Shown one piece after another: positions 5,578 to 10,509 of a stretch of DNA of 10,509 nucleotides (positions within the stretch are counted from its first letter, which is position 1; each line of letters opens with the position of its first letter). Source of the stretch: JAGOTP01 sp964600845 (lineage in GTDB: Bacteria; Patescibacteriota; Patescibacteriia; 2-12-FULL-60-25); assembly GCA_964600845.1 (NCBI GenBank), contig CAZRJW010000031.1, positions 1 to 10,509 of the forward strand, in the 5' to 3' direction. The notes beneath the pieces are model-generated. The model did not search any database and was not told the DNA's origin. It was given only the letters and a program-made list of their open reading frames with translations. The position numbers and the translations under genes were made by a program.

Positions 5578-7110
5578 ATGAAACAAGCTCACCTTCCCCT
5601 CGTCTTGGTTGTACTTGATGGCTGGGGTGTACGTGAAGAAACGCAGCATAATCCCATCGCGCTCGCACGGACCCCGTTTTTTGATGAACTCTGGCAGAAG
5701 GCTCCTCACGCGTGTTTGGACGCGAGCGGAGTTGAAGTAGGGCTACCGAAAGGTCAGATGGGGAATAGCGAGATCGGGCATATGGTCATCGGATCAGGCA
5801 TGGTGATCCCGACGGATTTGGTACGCATTCAAGAAGCGCTTGAGCGTGGAGAAGGGGACACGAACCCAGTTCTCCAATCACTCTTCGCACATACGGTTGA
5901 ACATCGTTCGGCGCTGCACTTGGTTGGGTTGATCGGTCCAGGAGGAGTGCACGCCCACCAAGGACATCTGCTCGGTCTGATTCGGGCAGCGAAGCGCGCC
6001 GGTGTTTCCAGGGTGTTCATTCATGGCTTCACGGATGGACGCGATACGCCCCCGCAGAGCGCGGCTGCGTTTGTGTGTGAATTAGAGGCAGAGTTGAAAC
6101 AGATCGGTCTCGGGCAGATTTCTACCTTGTGCGGACGGTTCTTCGCCATGGACCGTGATACAAATTGGGAACGCATTGAAGCAGCTGAACGTGCGCTCTT
6201 TGAACATAGCGGCCAGACATCGCTCCAGGCGCCAAGCGAGACGCTCGCCACTCTCTACGCAGCCAACCACTCGGACGAGCAGCTTGCGCCGCTCGTTTTT
6301 CCGGGAGGTGAGGGCGAAACCTGTTCCCCGATTCAGAATGGCGACGCGGTTTTCTTTTTCAATTTTCGCGCGGATCGAGCGGTGCAGTTGAGCCGTCGAA
6401 TTCTGGAACGGATCAAGGATCAGGATATCGCGTTTGCAACCATGACCATCTATGCGGATGATCTTGCTTGTCCCGTTGCGTTTCCATCTTTTGTTCCACC
6501 GGTAACGCTCGCCGAAGAACTGTCTAAGGCGGGTCTCACGCAAGCGCATATTGCAGAAACAGAAAAATACGCGCACGCAACTTACTTTTTAAATGGCGGT
6601 CGTTCGGAGCCATTTCCAGGAGAAGTTCATGTGATGATCGAAAGCCAGAAAGTTCGGACACATGACCTTGCGCCGGAGATGCGTGCCAAAGAAATCACCG
6701 ACGCAGCTTTGCTTCAGCTGGAGGCGGGAAAGGATTTTCTCTTTTTGAACTACGCGAATGCGGACATGGTTGGGCATACTGCGCACGAACAAGCGATCAT
6801 CACGGCTATTGAAGTTGTGGATCGGGAGCTCGCGCGTTTGGCAGCGGGCGTTGCAGCCCGAGGCGGGGTGCTGTTCATCACCGCCGATCATGGAAATGCG
6901 GAACAGAATTTTGATCACACCTCGCAACAAATGCATACCGCACACACGACCAACCTCGTGCCAGCGATTCTGACGGACTCCTCCGTTACACTTCGTCCAC
7001 GCGGCACATTGGCGGATATCGCTCCAACACTTCTTGAGCTTTTGAACTTGCCCGTTCCTGCGGAGATGACCGGAAGAAGCTTGCTTCTTCCTAACGAGAA
7101 AAAGATGTGA
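5578..7110 (+). CDS. gpmI: 2,3-bisphosphoglycerate-independent phosphoglycerate mutase
   Basis: Converts 3-phosphoglycerate to 2-phosphoglycerate in lower glycolysis, using two Mn ions and a phosphoserine intermediate. The 510 residues are full length for the family. The phosphatase part shows D14 in VVLDGWG, nucleophile S64 in MGNSEIGHM, D396 and H400 in NADMVGH, D437/H438 in TADHGN and H456 in the HTAHTTN segment. The inserted transferase domain (about 75-310) has H125 in GGVHAHQGH, GRDTPP (154-159), GRFFAMDRD and FNFRADR (261-267). K330 in AETEKYAH closes the active site. All key residues are present, so it should be active. It leads a plus-strand operon with the A24-like gene overlapping its stop codon. 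Start ATG 5578 matches the family N-terminus, although no SD is visible. Confidence 0.98.
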   Translation: MKQAHLPLVLVVLDGWGVREETQHNPIALARTPFFDELWQKAPHACLDASGVEVGLPKGQMGNSEIGHMVIGSGMVIPTDLVRIQEALERGEGDTNPVLQSLFAHTVEHRSALHLVGLIGPGGVHAHQGHLLGLIRAAKRAGVSRVFIHGFTDGRDTPPQSAAAFVCELEAELKQIGLGQISTLCGRFFAMDRDTNWERIEAAERALFEHSGQTSLQAPSETLATLYAANHSDEQLAPLVFPGGEGETCSPIQNGDAVFFFNFRADRAVQLSRRILERIKDQDIAFATMTIYADDLACPVAFPSFVPPVTLAEELSKAGLTQAHIAETEKYAHATYFLNGGRSEPFPGEVHVMIESQKVRTHDLAPEMRAKEITDAALLQLEAGKDFLFLNYANADMVGHTAHEQAIITAIEVVDRELARLAAGVAARGGVLFITADHGNAEQNFDHTSQQMHTAHTTNLVPAILTDSSVTLRPRGTLADIAPTLLELLNLPVPAEMTGRSLLLPNEKKM

Positions 7111-7562
7111 TGTTGAGTTTGGCGTTGGTCGTGTCCTTGATCGTCTCTTGGATAGACATTCGATCGCGTGTCGTTCCGATTCGTGTTCTGCAGTTTGGGG
7201 GAGGAGCGGCGCTGGTTCTTCAAGCGCTTCAAGGGAATGGCGTAAACACGATCATCGCGGCGGTGGTTGGATTCGGGTTATTCTTTCTTCCCTCGTTTCT
7301 ATCGAAAGGAAAATGGCTCGGAGAAGGGGACGCCTGGGTGGGGGCTTGGATGGGGGCGGTGTTGGGACTACCGCTGCTGTGGGTTGGTTTGTATCTTTCC
7401 ATCCTGCTTGGAGGAGCGGTCGCAGTGGTGTTGTTGTGTTTTGGTTGGACGCGAAAAGATCGTGTGCCGTTGGCGCCGATTCTATCAGTGGGTGTTTTAA
7501 CAACTCTTATGTGGGGCCAAGTCCTCCTGGCTTGGGTACGGGCGTTTCTATACACTGTGTAA
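7107..7562 (+). CDS. Minimal type IV prepilin peptidase-like membrane protein (A24 family)
   Basis: A 151-residue protein, almost entirely hydrophobic, with about 4-6 membrane segments (roughly 2-14, 28-62, 77-112 and 122-148). The two catalytic aspartates of A24 aspartyl peptidases are recognisable: D17 in SWIDIRSRVVP (family pattern D-x6-P) and D75 in GEGDAWVGAWMGAVLG (family pattern G-x-GD, then a Gly-rich helix). The VPLAPILSVGVL stretch matches the usual VPFGPFL-type end. Only the peptidase half is present. The N-terminal methyltransferase domain with its Cys tetrad, found in PilD, is missing, as in archaeal and Cpa-type enzymes. It would cut leader peptides of type IV pilin-like proteins at the inner membrane. 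GTG 7107 overlaps the gpmI stop; ATG 7110 is the next codon, and either gives translational coupling. No pilin gene is visible here. Confidence 0.75.
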   Translation: MMLSLALVVSLIVSWIDIRSRVVPIRVLQFGGGAALVLQALQGNGVNTIIAAVVGFGLFFLPSFLSKGKWLGEGDAWVGAWMGAVLGLPLLWVGLYLSILLGGAVAVVLLCFGWTRKDRVPLAPILSVGVLTTLMWGQVLLAWVRAFLYTV

Positions 7563-7566
7563 GACT

Positions 7567-8427
7567 ATGAAGTTCACCTTGGAAACAAAGTCGGGCCTAG
7601 AGAAGCCGCGCTTTCATGCGGACATCATGACCTATGGTGAATACGCAAAACGACGACATGAACGTCCATATGAGTACCAGCTCGCGCAAGGGGAGAAGGG
7701 GCTGATTTTTTTTGGACCGGGACACACAAACGATCCCGAGAATCCTGCCTTTAAAACCATTCGTGAACGGATTGAAAACTTCAAGCCTGATCTGGTGATG
7801 ATCGAAGGGGCGGAGGGGATAAATGCGCTCTCCGAACGAGAATTAAAAGCTCAATTAGGGAAGCATACGGAACGGGAGGCGATCATGAAGTACGGCGAAC
7901 CGTATTTCACCGCAAAGGTTGCAGCAGATCATGGGATAAAGGTGATCTCGCCTGAACCGAGCGACGAATCCGCCCTTCGTTCTCTAGAAGCGCAGGGACA
8001 TTCGCATGAAGCTATTTTCTGCCAACAGATCGCAAACCACTGCGTTCAATATGCGCGCATGCGATCGAAGCCAGACTTTGAAACCTATCTGCAACCCTAT
8101 CTCGCGCACCTGCGTCGTGATTTCAAATGGGACACGTTTGAATTTTCTTTGACACATTTTAAACGGATACATGAAGCGATGTTTGGAATTGCCTTCGAGG
8201 CAGCGACTCCAGAACTCTACAAGCGCGCTGCGGACCCCGTTCCTTGGGAGGGGCAACCCTATGGCCCTACGAGCCAAGTGGCTGCAGCTTGGGGTGTATT
8301 TCGTGATGAACATATTCTCGATACGATTCAAGATGCGTTTGAACAGTATAAAAAGATCTTTGTCGTCTATGGAGCTTCGCATGCAGTGATTTTGGAACCG
8401 GCACTGCGGAAGCTGATGAGTGTTTAG
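7567..8427 (+). CDS. TraB/GumN/Tiki-like superfamily protein (tentative)
   Basis: A 286-residue soluble protein with no signal peptide or membrane segment. The family clues are two glycine-histidine motifs at the ends of the fold: IFFGPGHTND (G50-D56, H53) followed by DLVMIEG (E80), and near the C-terminus VVYGASHAVILEPALRKLM (H272). This arrangement (N-terminal G-x-H, an acidic residue after a beta strand, C-terminal G-x-x-H) is that of the TraB/PrgY/GumN/TIKI and ChaN-like folds, whose members are proposed metal-dependent peptidases. The middle is rich in charged helices. Actual substrate and activity are unknown. ATG 7567 follows the A24 stop by 4 bases without an SD, so it belongs to the gpmI operon and is probably translated by coupling. 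No convincing terminator follows. Confidence 0.5.
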   Translation: MKFTLETKSGLEKPRFHADIMTYGEYAKRRHERPYEYQLAQGEKGLIFFGPGHTNDPENPAFKTIRERIENFKPDLVMIEGAEGINALSERELKAQLGKHTEREAIMKYGEPYFTAKVAADHGIKVISPEPSDESALRSLEAQGHSHEAIFCQQIANHCVQYARMRSKPDFETYLQPYLAHLRRDFKWDTFEFSLTHFKRIHEAMFGIAFEAATPELYKRAADPVPWEGQPYGPTSQVAAAWGVFRDEHILDTIQDAFEQYKKIFVVYGASHAVILEPALRKLMSV

Positions 8428-8564
8428 AAGGAGCTTTTATATCTCTCAGAGGCTCGATCCAGGGGATCAAGCATTCGATCGAGATGGGGAGCGCTGCGCG
8501 AGTGTTGTCGCGTGTGCCTCCCCCGAGTCTCAGGTTGTAGGGTGGGTGTGAAGGGGCGGGGTGG
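8428..8564. other. Intergenic region between convergent TraB-like and flavoprotein genes
   Basis: No gene is seen. Small stems occur: CTCGATC/GATCGAG (8453-8459/8477-8483), GATCC/GGATC inside it, and CGCGA/TCGCG (8497-8501/8508-8512). None has a T run, so no terminator is called. Composition rises from about half G+C to clearly G+C-rich across about 8480-8520, marking the left boundary of the second G+C-rich block. Confidence 0.4.
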
Positions 8565-9764
8565 TCAGATCGGCAGCGCCTGTGCGAGGTGGCGGGCGTG
8601 CGCGACCGGGCCCGCCAGCGTGTGGGCCACGGGGCCGTACTCCATGGCGGTCATGGACCCCGCGAGCACGAGCCCCGGCTTGACCTGGCAGGTCGCGTCC
8701 TTGAACTCGGGGAAGCCCTCGAAGTGGCGCGGACCGATCTCCCGCCGGAGCCCCGCGATGCGGTTCGGCCCGCGGTCGACGTTGTCGACGTGCACCGAGT
8801 GCCCGCCGGCGTCGTACACGAGGTTGAACGCCCCGTACTGCTTGCCGTTGGCGTCGACCGGGACGAACCTGCCCGGGGTGATGTCGCGCCGGCAGTCGCT
8901 GATGCGCGCCTGCACGACGGTGATCTTGCCTTGGCGGATCAGGTTCTGGAGCGACCGCTCCATGATGGGCGTTACCGTGCCAGGGTTGGCGCCCTCCTTG
9001 ATGAACTGGTAGCGCTGCTTCGACCGCAGGCCGCGCAGCTTGCGCTGCATCGCCTGCGGGTCGATCGAGCTCGCGCAGCCGTGGGCGTCGGTCGACATGC
9101 CGAACCACTCCATCTTCGCGTCGCGCTCGGCCGTCTGAAGGCCGCGCGGCGCGAAGAGCGTGACGTGGCAGCCCTTCTTCGCGAGGAAGAGGGCGGTGTG
9201 CGCGGCCGTGAGGCCGGCACCGATGATGCCGACACGCTCGCCGCCGTAGAGGGCGTTGGCGTTGTCGGGCAGCGGCAGCGCGATGGTGTTGTTGATCGTC
9301 GCCCTGCGGTGCGGGCCGAGGCCCGTGGCGACGATCACGACCTTGGTCTCGAGGACGGCCGTGTCGTCGGCCAGCCCGACGAGCCAGTTGTCGCCCCACG
9401 ACGCCAGCTTCTCCGCCTGGAAGGGGAGCTGCTCGATGCCGAGCGACCCCCAGACCGCCAGCGAGTGCTGGCGGAACAGGTCCCAGGAAGGGGTGGGCGA
9501 GTGGTCGGACTTGCCGATCGCCCCGGCGAACTGCCGGAGGGCGGACGGGTTGTCGGTCACGTTGACCTCCCACCCCGACCGCATCTCCCCCATCGCGATC
9601 GACTCGACGTTGCGCGTGAGCTGCCCCATGGGCGGCTTCGCGTCGACGACGACGATGTCCTTGGCGTCGATCCCGCGCCGCATCAGCCCGAAGGCGATGG
9701 CGATGTTGGCGGGACCGCTACCGACGAGAGCGACACGAGCGGACGTCTTGATCTGGACACGCAT
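8565..9764 (-). CDS. FAD/NAD(P)-binding oxidoreductase (flavin monooxygenase/lysine-ornithine hydroxylase-like fold)
   Basis: A 399-residue two-dinucleotide-fold flavoprotein. The FAD fold opens with VALVGSGPANIAIAFGL (G15-x-G-x-x-N20) and the acidic strand end VVVDAKP (D41). IVATGLGP (144-151) is the ATG motif linking the domains. The NAD(P) fold has VGIIGAGLTAAHTALFLAKKG (GxGxxA at 182-187). The C-terminus LVLAGSMTAMEYGPVAHTLAG (366-385) resembles the FAD-contacting end. N20 in place of the usual second glycine-rich turn resembles ferredoxin-NADP reductase and N-hydroxylating enzymes. Substrate cannot be told. Start ATG 9764 has AAGAGG 5 bases upstream. G/C-ending codons dominate, unlike the gpmI operon, and the gene stands alone in a G+C-rich block, so recent transfer or a chimera is likely. 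A longer plus-strand frame (8589-9815) is a shadow. Confidence 0.8.
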   Translation of the reverse strand: MRVQIKTSARVALVGSGPANIAIAFGLMRRGIDAKDIVVVDAKPPMGQLTRNVESIAMGEMRSGWEVNVTDNPSALRQFAGAIGKSDHSPTPSWDLFRQHSLAVWGSLGIEQLPFQAEKLASWGDNWLVGLADDTAVLETKVVIVATGLGPHRRATINNTIALPLPDNANALYGGERVGIIGAGLTAAHTALFLAKKGCHVTLFAPRGLQTAERDAKMEWFGMSTDAHGCASSIDPQAMQRKLRGLRSKQRYQFIKEGANPGTVTPIMERSLQNLIRQGKITVVQARISDCRRDITPGRFVPVDANGKQYGAFNLVYDAGGHSVHVDNVDRGPNRIAGLRREIGPRHFEGFPEFKDATCQVKPGLVLAGSMTAMEYGPVAHTLAGPVAHARHLAQALPI

Positions 9765-9840
9765 GACTACCTCTTCTCTTCGATTTCGACGGTTCCCCCG
9801 GGTTCCGTCTGGTGAAAGTTCAGGTGAGGGGGAGGCAGGC

Positions 9841-9856
9841 TAGAACAATTGTTCTA
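9841..9856. promoter_or_regulatory. Perfect 16-bp palindrome, LexA (SOS box)-like operator
   Basis: TAGAACAATTGTTCTA is a perfect palindrome. Its core GAAC-AATT-GTTC matches the Gram-positive/actinobacterial LexA consensus GAAC-N4-GTTC. It lies 77 bases before the flavoprotein ATG and directly downstream of a minus-strand -10-like GATAGT (9863-9858), so it would overlap the transcription start, a typical repressor position. No lexA gene is in the window, so the protein bound is inference. Confidence 0.5.
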
Positions 9857-9857
9857 A

Positions 9858-9863
9858 ACTATC
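9858..9863 (-). promoter_or_regulatory. Weak -10 box (GATAGT) for the flavoprotein gene
   Basis: The minus strand reads GATAGT, a 4/6 match to TATAAT, immediately before the palindrome. A convincing -35 box is not present at 16-18 bases. Transcription would begin inside the palindrome, leaving a leader of about 75-80 bases that includes the AAGAGG ribosome site. Confidence 0.25.
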
Positions 9864-9900
9864 TTCACATAACCTGAGGTTGAAATAGGATGTTCTCTTT

Positions 9901-9928
9901 AGAAAAAGAAAAAGAGGCGAAAACCTCT
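9901..9928 (-). terminator. Intrinsic terminator, minus strand
   Basis: On the minus strand AGAGG (9928-9924) pairs with CCTCT (9917-9913) around the loop TTTTCG, and TTTTCTTTTTCT follows. The short G/C stem plus long T run is a standard Rho-independent terminator. It faces transcription arriving from the right and shields the flavoprotein promoter. Confidence 0.65.
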
Positions 9929-10004
9929 ATTCACTGTAGTGCGACAACGAACGGGAAATAATACATGAATATGCACTTTCTGTCAATATATTGGCATTAT
10001 CAAA

Positions 10005-10029
10005 CAAAAACACCACCTTTCGGTGATGT
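10005..10029 (-). terminator. Second intrinsic terminator, minus strand
   Basis: On the minus strand ACATCACC (10029-10022) pairs with GGTGGTGT (10017-10010, one G-U pair) around a GAAA tetraloop, followed at once by TTTTTG. This is a strong Rho-independent terminator. With the terminator at 9901-9928 it forms a tandem pair 80 bases apart, implying real transcription from the right, although no protein gene is visible upstream. Confidence 0.75.
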
Positions 10030-10140
10030 CTCTGTTTCGACGAGCTGAGCTCGATGGAGCCCCTCTATCTCGCTGCTCGCACCTATTTCCTGTCTCAGAC
10101 ATGACCAAAAGGAGGGGTATGGGGAGGATATCCGCCCCAT
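10030..10140 (-). ncRNA. Possible structured small RNA ending at the 10005-10029 terminator (speculative)
   Basis: On the minus strand the stretch upstream of the strong terminator has no credible protein frame but several stems: a 22-bp near-perfect palindrome (10119-10140), CGAGCT-C-AGCTCG hairpin (10041-10053) and a G/C-rich core in an otherwise A+T-rich area. It does not match any riboswitch or small RNA I recognise. No clear promoter is seen. The end is supported by the terminator; the 5' end is a guess. Confidence 0.25.
10119..10140. repeat. 22-bp near-perfect palindrome centred on GATATC
   Basis: ATGGGG-A-GGATATCC-G-CCCCAT is symmetric except for one A/G pair. It may be an operator or the 5' stem of a small RNA, since it lies upstream of the minus-strand terminator. 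Confidence 0.5.
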
Positions 10141-10145
10141 CCAAA

Positions 10146-10181
10146 CTAGTTGAACGACTAGTTGAATCAGAGTTCAACTAG
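10146..10181. repeat. CTAGTTGAA repeat cluster: two direct copies and one inverted
   Basis: CTAGTTGAAC (10146-10155) and CTAGTTGAA (10158-10166) are direct copies with a 12-base period. GTTCAACTAG (10172-10181) is an exact inverted copy of the first. Copies two and three can form a 9-bp stem with the loop TCAGAG. Such spacing suits a repressor operator or iteron-like protein binding; no gene that would bind it is present. Confidence 0.55.
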
Positions 10182-10509
10182 CAGACCCCCGAAAAGCCTC
10201 TTAGCCAAGCCAAATTCTCAAACCAAAAAACGGTGACTACTACTGTGACAACACAATCCACTGAACGACATGAGTATATATACTTACTATATGAATGATG
10301 TTACTTAATATTCTTTACTGATCTAAATGATTTAACTCTTATTTAGGTATTCTTATCTTAGTTTTATTTCTTCTTTTTGATTTCTTTTTCTTCTGAATTT
10401 GACTGAGGGGAAACGGAGAAGAGGGGGACTTTTCTGGGGGATGGAACAGGGGGGCAGGAAAGGGAAAAATTAGGGATGCATGGGCAAAACTGATAAATAG
10501 AAAAATCTG
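10182..10509. other. A+T-rich right end without a recognisable gene
   Basis: No frame with protein-like composition is seen on either strand. Bases 10261-10320 have 16/60 G+C. The stretch includes the palindrome AGTATATATACT (10273-10284) and a pyrimidine-rich run near 10360-10395. A purine- and G-rich run follows (about 10405-10470). It looks unlike everything to its left and could be intergenic DNA, a replication or regulatory region, or foreign sequence joined by assembly. Confidence 0.4.

Noticed and set aside
8589..9815. A 408-codon plus-strand frame longer than the flavoprotein gene
   Set aside because: It is an Arg/Asp/Val-rich shadow caused by high G+C; the minus strand shows clear FAD and NAD(P) motifs.
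9983..10177. A 64-codon minus-strand frame at the right end
   Set aside because: It spans the strong terminator at 10005-10029 and has no SD or recognisable protein character.
10141..10181. CTAGTTGAA copies as a CRISPR array
   Set aside because: The units are 9-10 bases with 2-6-base spacers and one is inverted; CRISPR repeats are longer with regular spacers of about 30 bases.

Overview
The window looks like a bacterial contig, most likely from a Patescibacteria/CPR-type organism. That assignment is an inference from gene style: small compact genes, several starts with little or no Shine-Dalgarno (SD) sequence, and a large serine recombinase of a kind common there. Base composition changes sharply in blocks. 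Bases 7801-7860 hold 30/60 G+C, 3781-3840 hold 41/60, 9361-9420 hold 42/60 and 10261-10320 only 16/60. The contig is therefore a mosaic, through horizontal transfer or through mis-assembly.

Region 1 (1-3703) is a mobile or accessory segment. A large serine recombinase on the minus strand runs off the left edge. Divergent from it are two cell-wall peptidases on the plus strand: a VanX-like D-Ala-D-Ala dipeptidase and an M23 endopeptidase that appears frameshifted near its start. A double stem-loop follows. On the minus strand lie a helix-turn-helix protein gene, a previously hidden 54-codon Pro/Ser-rich gene, and the last ~42 codons of another gene whose upstream part is missing.

Region 2 (about 3704-4330) is a G+C-rich block with one orphan plus-strand gene: a possible winged-helix-like N-terminus, an Ala/Pro/Lys linker and a helical C-terminus. 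A long perfect hairpin follows it. The minus-strand gene of region 1 stops making sense exactly where this block begins.

Region 3 (about 4330-8430) is chromosomal in character. cfa (cyclopropane fatty acid synthase, minus) diverges from a tight plus-strand operon: gpmI (glycolysis), a minimal A24 prepilin-peptidase-like membrane protein, and a TraB/GumN-like protein. gpmI and the A24 gene overlap, and only 4 bases separate the A24 gene from the next.

Region 4 (about 8480-9840) is a second G+C-rich block holding one minus-strand two-dinucleotide-fold flavoprotein oxidoreductase. At its promoter end is a perfect palindrome, TAGAACAATTGTTCTA, matching the Gram-positive-type LexA consensus GAAC-N4-GTTC.

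Region 5 (about 9857-10509) has no credible protein gene. It holds two minus-strand intrinsic terminators, a nearly perfect 22-bp palindrome, a three-copy CTAGTTGAA repeat cluster and an A+T-rich tail. The terminators imply an unrecognised transcript entering from the right, possibly a small RNA.

No CRISPR array, rRNA or tRNA was seen. The strongest leads for something undescribed are the palindrome/terminator/repeat region at the right end and the two G+C-rich single-gene islands. The mosaic boundaries need read-level confirmation before any biological reading.
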